64,000 bases of DNA from Acinetobacter sp. WU_MDCI_Axc73. Its GTDB lineage: Bacteria; Pseudomonadota; Gammaproteobacteria; Pseudomonadales; Moraxellaceae. The stretch is from contig NZ_JAHPRO010000009.1 of the NCBI RefSeq assembly GCF_025562455.1, positions 1 to 64,000 on the forward strand, read 5' to 3'. Made by a program: the position numbers and the translations under genes. The notes below the pieces were generated by a model that saw nothing but the letters and a program-made list of their open reading frames with translations, was not told where the DNA came from and did no database searches. Positions 56,562-64,000 of the stretch are shown here, in pieces. Position 1 is the stretch's first letter, and each line of letters opens with the position of its first letter.

Positions 56562-58730
56562 CTATTTAATTTCCATTGATAGTAGTTTATTTTGCAGCAC
56601 CATTAATTCAGGTAACGTTTCGAGTAATAAACTCATCTGTTTTAAAATTAACATGAAATAATCCGATGTCGAGTTCTGTTCAGAAAGTTGTCGAATTTCC
56701 GATAGCTTTTGCTCAATGTCTTGGACAGGAAGTGGTTTTTGTTCGAGTAAAGTCTGTTGTAGTGTATCGGTACACCATTTTAATAAGTCCATAACGTGCT
56801 GATCACTAATCTTTTGACGATGACTTCCGAGCGCAGAAATATAACTGAGCTGACTATGGCTATACACCAGATAGCGAAAAGCAGAATGAATTAATGCCTG
56901 ATTGGGTTGCGGCTCTGCGCTTAAACTGGAGATCATACTGGAAAGTTCAGTTTGTGCATTATGTGCCAAACGCCTTGCGGTACGATATTCAACACTATTG
57001 GTACAGCCAAATTGGTATTGGTTTAGTACAGCATTTAAGTAATTGATACTGGCTTGACTGCTTTTTTTAATGTTGTTGGAAATATTGCGAAAGTTCCAGT
57101 CAGGCCAGATAACGCTCACGGCAAACCATGCAATGCCACAACCAATGAGTGTATCCAAAATACGTGGTGCAATAATGCTATAGCCAAAGCCTTTAAGGTT
57201 AAAAATCAATAATACCATTAAGGTTGCCATTGAAGTCGCAAGCGCATATTTCTTTTGACGTAGATAGAAAAAATATACGCCACAAATCACGGTGATGATC
57301 AGTTGACCTTCGACACTTGGCACAAAATAAAGAATCGGTAGACCTAAAATGACTCCAAGTAAAGTCCCTAAAGTTCTTAGTTTTAAACGACTTTTGGTCG
57401 CGAAATAAGTCACCTGACAAACAAATAAACTGGTCAGAACAATCCAGTAACCATTTTGCGCAAAGGGTAAAAGTGAAACCAGTGAGCCTGCGGCAAAGAC
57501 AAATGAGATTCGTGTTGCATGGCGAAATAGTGCAGATTTTGGAGTGAGATGCTGCTTGAATTTAAGCCATAAATCTTTGATGCCGTGAATATCATCATCT
57601 AGCAGATTTAAATTATCCACATGCTGTTCAAAACGATATGCATAGGTAAATTGCACATCCTGTAAATGGCTGAGTTGCTCGTGCAAATCTTTTAAATTTT
57701 TAACGATTAATTTCAGATTTTTGACTTCAGTGTTATATGGATGATCCTGTATCCAGTCCTGTAATGACAGTTCCAGATTTTCTAACGCATGTGTTGGATC
57801 ATGAACTGGGGTAAATCCTTCATTGCGCAAAATACATTCAGATAATTGCTGGCAGGAAAGTGCCAAAAGCCGAATATTCTTTTGAAACCGAAAGATTAGA
57901 TCACTGCGGCTAAAGTTGTGTGGGATTTGTTCATAGTGTAAATAATTGGCACTGACTTTCTCGTGAATATCTTGAGCGACAAAATATAAATGCAGCCAAT
58001 AGATACTATTTTTATTAACCCTTGAAGCTTTAAGTCGAGTCAGTAATGAAGCTTTTGTAGTATTGAGATATTGAACCACTTGCGCATTTTCATTTGAGAG
58101 TTCAAATAATAATGGCTCAACGTTGTCTTTGTTATCTGGGTCAAAGAGTCGGGCTTTGGTCATCAACACATCAGACAAATGGCTAAAGACTTGCGAAAGA
58201 TTATCCTGAACAGGGAGGGTGGGTTTAATCAGAAAAAAAGCAATCGAAGTCAGACCATACCAAACAACACCATAAACAAAATAGATGGGTTGCTGGTACC
58301 AGTGTTGATATTCGCCTAAACCAAATAAGCTGTAGATTGAAATTAAAATGGTACCAAACGAAATGGTGGCGTAGCGTTGACCAAGTGAACCTAATAAAAT
58401 CAAAAAACCACTCGAAAGTGATAAATATATAATCAGTAGAAATTTATAAGGTGCTAAAAACTCTAAAATACTACTAACCGAAAAAAACAAGACAGCCACA
58501 TAAAATAAATTTCGAAGTCGAATACTTAAGCGGTCATCAAAGTCCGTCAATGCTGTTGCAATCGCTCCTAATGTAACAGGAACAATCAAATCATCATGTC
58601 CAAACGAACGCAAGCCAAGCGTCGTTCCTGTCAGAACAATAAAAATTTGAAAGCAATAAACCAGTGTCGCATTAAAATTATAAAGTTTAAAAAAACGGGT
58701 GAGGCCATTCATGAATTGGGAAGATTTCAT
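56562..58730 (-). CDS. YccS/FUSC-family membrane transporter
   Basis: A protein of 722 residues. Two membrane blocks (about 15-160 and 405-525), separated by a long cytoplasmic helical region, as in YccS/YhfK. The C-terminal block carries the FUSC motif region ILDTLIGCGIAWFAVSVIWPDW. The family (with AaeB) exports aromatic acids, but YccS substrates are unknown. It is transcribed alone, between a small DUF3817 gene and an oxidoreductase gene, all on the minus strand. Confidence 0.88.
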   Translation of the reverse strand: MKSSQFMNGLTRFFKLYNFNATLVYCFQIFIVLTGTTLGLRSFGHDDLIVPVTLGAIATALTDFDDRLSIRLRNLFYVAVLFFSVSSILEFLAPYKFLLIIYLSLSSGFLILLGSLGQRYATISFGTILISIYSLFGLGEYQHWYQQPIYFVYGVVWYGLTSIAFFLIKPTLPVQDNLSQVFSHLSDVLMTKARLFDPDNKDNVEPLLFELSNENAQVVQYLNTTKASLLTRLKASRVNKNSIYWLHLYFVAQDIHEKVSANYLHYEQIPHNFSRSDLIFRFQKNIRLLALSCQQLSECILRNEGFTPVHDPTHALENLELSLQDWIQDHPYNTEVKNLKLIVKNLKDLHEQLSHLQDVQFTYAYRFEQHVDNLNLLDDDIHGIKDLWLKFKQHLTPKSALFRHATRISFVFAAGSLVSLLPFAQNGYWIVLTSLFVCQVTYFATKSRLKLRTLGTLLGVILGLPILYFVPSVEGQLIITVICGVYFFYLRQKKYALATSMATLMVLLIFNLKGFGYSIIAPRILDTLIGCGIAWFAVSVIWPDWNFRNISNNIKKSSQASINYLNAVLNQYQFGCTNSVEYRTARRLAHNAQTELSSMISSLSAEPQPNQALIHSAFRYLVYSHSQLSYISALGSHRQKISDQHVMDLLKWCTDTLQQTLLEQKPLPVQDIEQKLSEIRQLSEQNSTSDYFMLILKQMSLLLETLPELMVLQNKLLSMEIK

Positions 58731-58787
58731 TTATATTTTTATTGAGGTTGGGCTTTTTTTAAAAGCCTGTCAATCTTGATTCAACAA

Positions 58788-58814
58788 AAAGGAAGCGAAC
58801 GATTCGCTTCCTTT
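58788..58814 (-). terminator. Terminator after the NAD(P)-binding protein gene
   Basis: AAAGGAAGCGAA-CGA-TTCGCTTCCTTT; on the minus strand TTTTTG follows. Strong intrinsic terminator 20 bases past the stop. Confidence 0.88.
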
Positions 58815-58833
58815 GTAAAAATGATTTACGATT

Positions 58834-59445
58834 TTAATAACCAACGGTAAAGCGTTGCTGGATATGATTGTTTTGTTCAAGCTCATCAGCTAGCGCCACC
58901 GCAAAATCTTCAGCTGAAATTTTACTGCCTTCATCACCAACCAAAAGTTCGTCCCTACCTAAGCGAAATTCACCTGTACGTTTACCCGGACCAAATTCAG
59001 CAGAAGGCGAAATAAAGGTCCAGTCGAGATCAGTTATTTCTTTGAGTTTATCCAAAAATATTGCGGCTGCTTCAGCCTCTGGTTTATAAGCATCAGGGAA
59101 ATCAGGCGTATCCAACACACGGATATTTTGATGAGGCACATGTAACGTTCCTGCTCCACCGACGACCAAATAACGTTTTACTTTGGAGTCACGTACCGCT
59201 TCAATTAATGCATGAGCATCTAAGCCCTGAAAACGAACAGCACTAATCACCGCATCTTGTCCTTTTAATGCATCTACTAAGGCATCGTGATCATTTAGAT
59301 CGACATTAACGGCCATCACACGTTCTGTATCCGCTACTTTATGTGTGTCTCGCGCAATGGCTTTGACATAATGACCACGTGAAACCAGTTCTTCCAAAAT
59401 ACGTGAACCTGCCATACCTGTTGCGCCAATTAAAGCAATTTTCAT
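58834..59445 (-). CDS. NAD(P)-binding oxidoreductase, atypical SDR type
   Basis: A protein of 203 residues. The dinucleotide motif GATGMAGSRILEEL is at the N-terminus, followed by VNVDLNDHDALVDALKGQDAVISAV and KRYLVVGGAGTL, the pattern of NmrA/YwnB-like short-chain proteins. They reduce flavins or quinones or act as redox sensors; no substrate can be given. Confidence 0.86.
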   Translation of the reverse strand: MKIALIGATGMAGSRILEELVSRGHYVKAIARDTHKVADTERVMAVNVDLNDHDALVDALKGQDAVISAVRFQGLDAHALIEAVRDSKVKRYLVVGGAGTLHVPHQNIRVLDTPDFPDAYKPEAEAAAIFLDKLKEITDLDWTFISPSAEFGPGKRTGEFRLGRDELLVGDEGSKISAEDFAVALADELEQNNHIQQRFTVGY

Positions 59446-59882
59446 GGTTCGCCTCTTTATTTTTTGTCAAAAATTTAACTTAAGTTTAAATTACAGTGAT
59501 TTTTATCATGCCATTCTAGCTTGTAAGTTGCGTTCGTTTTATGTCCATCCCCTGTAACAGTTTGGATATAAGTGTTGGAGTATGAATAAGAAATTTAATT
59601 TTAAGTGCTATTTTGATACTAGTAGATAGGTAATGTTGAATAAAAGCGACTAGGAATAAATTACAGTGTAAAAACATCGATGGAATCGATTAGTGTATCG
59701 AATCAAAGTGATGGCGTAATGCTTAAATCATAGACTTGGAATGTGACAATTCATAAAAATCCGTTCCAATATGCTAAAGTTTGAAATGTATTTTATTAAG
59801 GTATTGATATTTATTAGTAAATTTTAATACTTTCGTGTAAGGCGTATTATGTTAATTTTAGACAATTTAAGGGGTGGAATAA
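59446..59882. other. Intergenic spacer before the CPCC gene
   Basis: A spacer of 437 bases, A+T-rich. It contains a few ATCGAT palindromes and the CPCC gene's ribosome-binding site (AAGGGGTGG at 59868-59876). No gene or structured RNA that I can support. Confidence 0.5.
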
Positions 59883-60137
59883 TTGAAAGAAGATGCATAT
59901 CCATGTGTGTGCTGTGGTTATTTAACTAGGTCTGAGCCGTGCAATGACGATTACGATATTTGCCCTGTCTGTTTATGGGAAAACGATCCTGTACAGAATG
60001 ATGATCCAGAATATTGTGGTGGAGCTAATGCTGTATCTCTTAGTCAAGCATGTATTAATTTTAAAAAATTTGGAGCAAAAGAACAGGGATCAGCAAAAAA
60101 TGTCCGAACACCATATGAGTCTGAATACCCCAATTAA
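59883..60137 (+). CDS. Cysteine-rich CPCC-family protein
   Basis: A protein of 84 residues. YPCVCCGYLTRSEPCNDDYDICPVCLWENDPVQNDDPEYCGGANAVSLSQACINFKKFGA is a good match to the CPCC family: an N-terminal CxCC and later ICPVC pair, probably binding zinc, then the GGAN-SL--A--NF motif. Function unknown; members often lie near toxin or immunity genes. Start TTG at 59883 with AAGGGGTGG upstream. Confidence 0.8.
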   Translation: MKEDAYPCVCCGYLTRSEPCNDDYDICPVCLWENDPVQNDDPEYCGGANAVSLSQACINFKKFGAKEQGSAKNVRTPYESEYPN

Positions 60138-60283
60138 TATTATAGTGCTTATACGTTATATTTTAAAAATAAACAAAATGTCTTATTTAAGGCAACTTTT
60201 AGTTTTAAAACCTAGATATAAATAACTAGATATAAATAAAAGGCTACTGAATCAATTTAATTTTACAGATAAAAGACTATACA

Positions 60284-60328
60284 AAAAAGGGTGAAGACAA
60301 TTGATCATCAATCGCCTTCACCCTTTTT
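60284..60328 (-). terminator. Terminator after the AI-2E family transporter gene
   Basis: AAAAAGGGTGAAG (60284-60296) pairs with CTTCACCCTTTTT (60316-60328) over a 13-bp stem, with a second small hairpin in the loop. On the minus strand it follows the gene end by about 25 bases. Confidence 0.85.
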
Positions 60329-60354
60329 CCTCAAAACACTAATATATTCAAAAA

Positions 60355-61464
60355 TTAAATTTTAGGATCATCCAGATCATCATAAATCATGGTGGTTTTC
60401 GGCATTGGTTCAGGTTCAATATTTTCATGTAACCATTCACGCCAGATCGCAAGTAAAATTGCCAAAATCACAGGTCCAATAAATAAACCGACTAGACCAA
60501 AACTTGCTAAACCACCCAATACACCAAACATAATGAGTAAGAATGGGATCTTGGTGGCACCTGAAATCACCAAAGGACGAATGACGTTATCAGAAGTACT
60601 GACGATACAAACACCCCACAGCATGACACCAATGGCACCCATCATATGATCCTGAGAAAACAACCAAAGTGCGACGGAGGTATATGCCACAGGCGTTCCA
60701 AAAGGAATCAAGGCTAATAAAAAGGTAACAATGGTCAATACCATTGGATTAGGCACACCTGCTACAAAATAACTGAGTCCTGCCAAAATTGCCTGAGCCA
60801 CTGCGGTTAAGCCAACACCGTAGACCACTGCACGAGTCGTTTCGGAAATGGTGTCCAGATAATGATGAACACGTGGCCCGATGACCATTTCCATGGCTTT
60901 ACTGACCTGATTTAAAATAATCGGCCCATCGCGATAAAAGAAATAGAGTGATAAAAGTGCAAAGCCTAATTTAACCAAATTTCGGCTAATTTCACTTAAT
61001 ACAAAACGCCCATAGCCCATATGACCCTGAATCCACGCGGCTACATTTTGGGTAATGCTATTAGGGTCATTATTAATATCATTTAAAATTCGTGAAACCT
61101 CCTTACCTATAATTGGAAGTTCACGAATAAAGTCTGGAACATCTAAATGACCTGAAAAAATTTGTTTTTGCAGTTCAAAAAAAAGATTGCGACCTTCATG
61201 TTGCAGCATAAATACGCCAAAAGTTAGCGGTACACCAATCACCAAAATAATCAGTAAAATCATGAGCGAGGCATTCAGATTTGGACGATGCACGCCACAC
61301 AAACGTTGTACCCAAAGATAAATTGGCCAAGTCATATACGCAATAATCGCTGCCCAAACCACAGGAACAATAAAGTATTTCAGGATATTAAATCCCAAAA
61401 AAAGCAGGATAATGAGTAATCCGAACAGTAAAGCTCGTTGTAGCGTAGGCGCGTATTGTTGCAC
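60355..61464 (-). CDS. AI-2E family transporter (PerM/YdiK-like)
   Basis: A protein of 369 residues with about eight membrane helices. The end motif LLIMFGVLGGLASFGLVGLFIGPVILAILLAIWREWL is characteristic. E. coli YdiK and TqsA are relatives; the substrate (autoinducer-2, other solutes or ions) is not predictable from the sequence. The protein ends with a polar tail. Single gene. Confidence 0.9.
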   Translation of the reverse strand: MQQYAPTLQRALLFGLLIILLFLGFNILKYFIVPVVWAAIIAYMTWPIYLWVQRLCGVHRPNLNASLMILLIILVIGVPLTFGVFMLQHEGRNLFFELQKQIFSGHLDVPDFIRELPIIGKEVSRILNDINNDPNSITQNVAAWIQGHMGYGRFVLSEISRNLVKLGFALLSLYFFYRDGPIILNQVSKAMEMVIGPRVHHYLDTISETTRAVVYGVGLTAVAQAILAGLSYFVAGVPNPMVLTIVTFLLALIPFGTPVAYTSVALWLFSQDHMMGAIGVMLWGVCIVSTSDNVIRPLVISGATKIPFLLIMFGVLGGLASFGLVGLFIGPVILAILLAIWREWLHENIEPEPMPKTTMIYDDLDDPKI

Positions 61465-61599
61465 TGAACTCTCTATCTGTTAAATATTAGGCAAAACATC
61501 TTAACTGAAAAAAAACCATCCGAAAATAAATGTTGAGTTTCATTACGTTGTAAAAATGAATGCAAAAAAATCTGAAGGTTTTAAGCGTTTAGTCGAGCT

Positions 61600-62244
61600 T
61601 TAAAACCATTCAGCAGGATCATCAATTAAAGTATCTAGCAATGGCTGCCACTGCGCCTGTAATAACAGAAAATTCTTTTGAGAACGATCAAAAATACTCA
61701 TGCCCTGCATGGCCAGTTGACCATAAGCACTACGTTCGGCAATCGCAGCCACAGGTTGTTGTTCAATTTTTTCAAAAAATTGCTGAATATCTTTGCTGCT
61801 CGACGTATTGGCTTTCATGCGATTGGCGACTAAGTGAATTCTCACTTTCCCTTTACGAATCCGTTTAATGTCCTGTAAATGTTTTAAAAAACGTTTGGTA
61901 CTGTCAATATCAAAAAAAGAAGGTTGTAATGGCGTGACAATCGCATGGGCTTCACTAATCAGTTGTTCAGCATGTTCACCTGATAATGCACCGGGCGCAT
62001 CAATAATCAGATAATCAATATTTTTGGGCGCCTCGCCAATCGATTTTTCGTGTCTCCAATCCAGACTCTGAATGATTGCTGCCGTTTTAGGGCGTTGTTT
62101 TAGCCACTGTAAAGCAGATTTCTGATTATCTGCATCTGCCAATGCAACTTTATATCCTTTCTGAGCCAATGCTGAAGCCAATGTGATCGCTGTAATGGTT
62201 TTACCACATCCGCCTTTTTGATTTGCTATAAGTATCGTTTTCAT
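61600..62244 (-). CDS. ParA/MinD-family ATPase, orphan
   Basis: A protein of 214 residues. Deviant Walker A KGGCGKTI at the N-terminus, Walker B LIIDAPG, and the switch/ligand region [12 protein letters not shown] are the ParA-family marks. It lacks an N-terminal DNA-binding domain. No parB or parS-like site is adjacent, so it is an orphan ParA, of the kind that positions cargo such as chemotaxis clusters, pili or cellulose machinery; the cargo is unknown. It could also regulate other processes. Confidence 0.82.
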   Translation of the reverse strand: MKTILIANQKGGCGKTITAITLASALAQKGYKVALADADNQKSALQWLKQRPKTAAIIQSLDWRHEKSIGEAPKNIDYLIIDAPGALSGEHAEQLISEAHAIVTPLQPSFFDIDSTKRFLKHLQDIKRIRKGKVRIHLVANRMKANTSSSKDIQQFFEKIEQQPVAAIAERSAYGQLAMQGMSIFDRSQKNFLLLQAQWQPLLDTLIDDPAEWF

Positions 62245-62366
62245 GCTCGAGATATATTCTTGATTTACTCAATTAGATTAGCATCTTTTTAACATTGAAA
62301 GGTTACACATGACAAACGTCTTCAGCTTATTTAAAGTGTTAAACAAAATCGGTAGCGGGTAAATTC

Positions 62367-62834
62367 ATGTCCATCTGGATGGCAATGTTAATTGGGACGT
62401 GTGTGGGTGTAGTGGTTACTACACTGATTCTTTTAAATACACGAAATGGGCGAATTCGTGCGGAATACGAACAATATATTGCGGAACTGCAACTTGAGCA
62501 TCAGCAGATTTTGGCGCAGGCACAAAAACGTAGTGTAAATACCAGTCGTGCAGTCTTAAAAGGTAAAATGGCAGAACAACTGGCGCCAATAATGCCAGAA
62601 TTTCGCTATTTGCCGAGTGACGCCAAATTCTTGGGCGATCCAGTAGATTATGTCGTATTTGATGGCTATACCGACTTTCGCGATGGTGAAGGTCGAGCTG
62701 AAGATATCGAAGTGATTCTGATGGATATTAAAAGTGGAGGCGCACGACTCACTAAAGGCCAGCAAGCGATAGCACAAGCAGTGCAAGAAGGTCGAGTCCG
62801 TTTCGAAACACTTAGAATTAATTTTGACGATTAA
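62367..62834 (+). CDS. Endonuclease-like protein related to archaeal Holliday junction resolvase (PF10107 type)
   Basis: A protein of 155 residues. One N-terminal membrane helix (about 3-23), a coiled-coil segment (30-55) and a C-terminal PD-(D/E)xK-like domain with GDPVDYVVFDGY and IEVILMDIKSGGARLTKGQQAIA. This is the DUF2726-like/PF10107 layout, called 'endonuclease related to archaeal Holliday junction resolvase'. Membrane anchoring speaks against a classical recombination role. It is divergent from parA. Confidence 0.75.
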   Translation: MSIWMAMLIGTCVGVVVTTLILLNTRNGRIRAEYEQYIAELQLEHQQILAQAQKRSVNTSRAVLKGKMAEQLAPIMPEFRYLPSDAKFLGDPVDYVVFDGYTDFRDGEGRAEDIEVILMDIKSGGARLTKGQQAIAQAVQEGRVRFETLRINFDD

Positions 62835-63036
62835 ACGGGTAAATGATTTCTCTTCGATCTCATGCTATTTATTCAGATTTATTTAAATCTGAAGATGAGA
62901 GTCCAAGCGTGTTTTTGCCACAAAAAGAGACTAAATTTGTCTTTATTGTTACCCAATTTTGCATTTTATTATTAAATTTAAACCTATGATTAAAAGATCA
63001 AAATAAATGTTGCGATGTTTTAGTGGAGGAATTGAT

Positions 63037-63597
63037 ATGCTCAAGAAGATAGGTATTGGATTGATTGTGGCATTGAGTATTGGGCAGGTGAGTGCCTCGA
63101 CTTCCAGTGACTATAACATTGCGCGAGGTCTGGCTCCAGCAGTTAAAGGTCAGTCTATCTCGGTGTTAAAACCTTTTAATGGTGATTTTCGTATTTTGGG
63201 TTCTAAACAATATCGTGATGATGAGCAAGCAAAGTTTTCTCCGATCGATTTTGCTGTGAGTTATGGTTTATTTGCACATCCCGAAATTGCTTCACAAATT
63301 AAAATTAATCAGTACGATCGCTATCTCAACTGGAGTATGCAAACGCTTCCTGTGCCGCCTGAGCAGGCAATGAAGCTGGTGTCGAATATGCATATTATTC
63401 CGGCAAATCCCGACATTGCTAAGCAGATTACTCAAGTTAAGCGCGGCGATCTGGTTCGTCTCAAAGGTGAGTTGGTCGAAGTAAAAGACAATAATTTAGT
63501 CTGGACGTCATCGCTTGCACCTGGTGGTGTTGGGGATGGAGCTTGTGAGGTATTTCGAGTGCATTCGATTCAATGGATTGAGCGTCAGAAAATTTAA
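63037..63597 (+). CDS. Uncharacterised secreted protein
   Basis: A protein of 186 residues with a signal peptide (MLKKIGIGLIVALSIGQVSA). The mature part is a mixed alpha/beta domain containing YRDDEQAKFSPIDFAVSYGLFA, YDRYLNWSMQTLP and the basic stretch KQITQVKRGDLVRLKGELVEV. It looks like a periplasmic protein with an OB-like core, but I do not recognise a family. The ATG at 63037 follows GTGGAGGAA; the ATG ten codons earlier is not preceded by a site. A chagasin-like gene follows 22 bases later, likely the same operon. Confidence 0.7.
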   Translation: MLKKIGIGLIVALSIGQVSASTSSDYNIARGLAPAVKGQSISVLKPFNGDFRILGSKQYRDDEQAKFSPIDFAVSYGLFAHPEIASQIKINQYDRYLNWSMQTLPVPPEQAMKLVSNMHIIPANPDIAKQITQVKRGDLVRLKGELVEVKDNNLVWTSSLAPGGVGDGACEVFRVHSIQWIERQKI

Positions 63598-63619
63598 TTG
63601 AAAATGATGAAATAAATCT

Positions 63620-64000
63620 ATGCGTATACAAAAATATGTTTTGGTCTTATTTGTTTCTATATTTTTTATGGGCTGTCAAACCACAAATTTGAAAACTGGA
63701 CAGGCAATGCAGAATTTAAACACTTATGAATACCACCTAGATCAGAGCTGTCCTGAGTCTTTAAATTTGAAAGTAGGCGAAGATTTAGTTTTTATCGCAT
63801 CTGAAAATCCGAGTACGGGTTATCGATGGCAACTTGAACAGCCTTTAAGTTTATTTAAAATTGAAGATCGTTTTGAAGCGGTTAAAACCGCTAAGCCTAT
63901 GGTTGGCTTAGGCGGACAACGGAGCTTTCGTTTCAAAGCTGAAAAAACGGGTACCGCTTTAATTAAATTGGTCTATCAGCGCCCATGGGAACGTGACCAG
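63620..64000 (+). CDS. Chagasin-like protease inhibitor lipoprotein (I42 family), partial
   Basis: The gene begins at ATG 63620 and is cut by the window end after 127 codons. The lipoprotein signal MRIQKYVLVLFVSIFFMGC is followed by a chagasin-type domain: NPSTGYRW (loop 1, residues 63-70), a GLGGQ loop (about 96-100) and YQRPWERDQ (loop 3). These three loops are the papain-binding wedge of I42 inhibitors of cysteine peptidases. It probably guards the periplasm or outer membrane against cysteine proteases; target unknown. Confidence 0.82.
   Translation, partial: MRIQKYVLVLFVSIFFMGCQTTNLKTGQAMQNLNTYEYHLDQSCPESLNLKVGEDLVFIASENPSTGYRWQLEQPLSLFKIEDRFEAVKTAKPMVGLGGQRSFRFKAEKTGTALIKLVYQRPWERDQ

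Noticed and set aside
59690..59720. ATCGAT-type palindromes as a possible operator
   Set aside because: They are short, imperfectly spaced and not near a clear promoter.
1..64000. CRISPR arrays, insertion sequences, prophage genes, integrons
   Set aside because: I looked for regularly spaced repeats, transposase or integrase motifs and phage structural genes and found none.

Overview
The window is a contiguous chromosomal segment of a gammaproteobacterium, most likely an Acinetobacter (Moraxellaceae). Support for this: an A+T-rich genome; the order tuf - tRNA-Trp - secE - nusG - rplKAJL - rpoBC; a CraA/MdfA-type efflux gene; a monofunctional-looking SpoT; and a pilV/W/X/Y1 cluster followed by two small pilin genes, arranged like comB-comC-comE-comF of Acinetobacter baylyi. 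The species cannot be fixed from the sequence. I see no insertion sequence, prophage, CRISPR array, integron or rRNA operon.

Layout. 1-12.5 kb: translation/transcription core (end of tuf, tRNA-Trp, secE, nusG, rplK, rplA, rplJ, rplL, rpoB, rpoC) with RNA control elements: a possible L1 site before rplK, an L10-type leader before rplJ, an attenuator plus a long hairpin between rplL and rpoB, and a three-hairpin element between rpoB and rpoC. 12.6-26.9 kb: single genes (glycine-zipper lipoprotein, hotdog protein, hydrolase, ProY-like permease, OmpW, htpG, two paralogous probable outer-membrane barrel genes, SMR efflux pump, ASCH protein, FrnE-like DsbA protein, bacterioferritin, Bfd, RidA). 27.0-31.6 kb: spoT, rpoZ, gmk and, divergently, ispH. 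31.7-39.6 kb: a seven-gene type IV pilus/competence cluster (fimT, pilV, pilW, pilX, pilY1, two pilins). 39.7-45.1 kb: rpsP-rimM-trmD-rplS, then on the other strand lifO-lipA (secreted lipase and its foldase), then truB. 45.1-51.5 kb: TSUP permease, hemerythrin, two tandem EamA exporters, serA and a divergent D-2-hydroxyglutarate dehydrogenase-like flavoenzyme. 51.5-64 kb: accessory and housekeeping singletons (lipoprotein, small orphan, nucleotidyltransferase, mdaB-ygiN, craA, FUSC transporter, NAD(P)-binding protein, CPCC protein, AI-2E transporter, orphan ParA, resolvase-like nuclease, and a secreted protein next to a chagasin-like protease inhibitor cut by the window end).

How the parts work together. 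The first 12 kb makes the ribosomal stalk and RNA polymerase under feedback and attenuation control. Bfr and Bfd form an iron storage/release pair, with a Fur-box-like sequence before bfd. SpoT, RpoZ and Gmk link guanine nucleotide metabolism to the stringent response. The pilus cluster should form the pilus tip/priming complex and may serve DNA uptake and twitching. SerA and the flavoenzyme plausibly act in sequence in serine synthesis. The most interesting observations are an 8-G homopolymer inside pilY1, a bacterioferritin with most ferroxidase ligands replaced, a SpoT with an eroded synthetase domain, a cloverleaf-like element between rpoB and rpoC, a pair of unclassified barrel paralogues, and a structured repeat-like relic near 53.3 kb.
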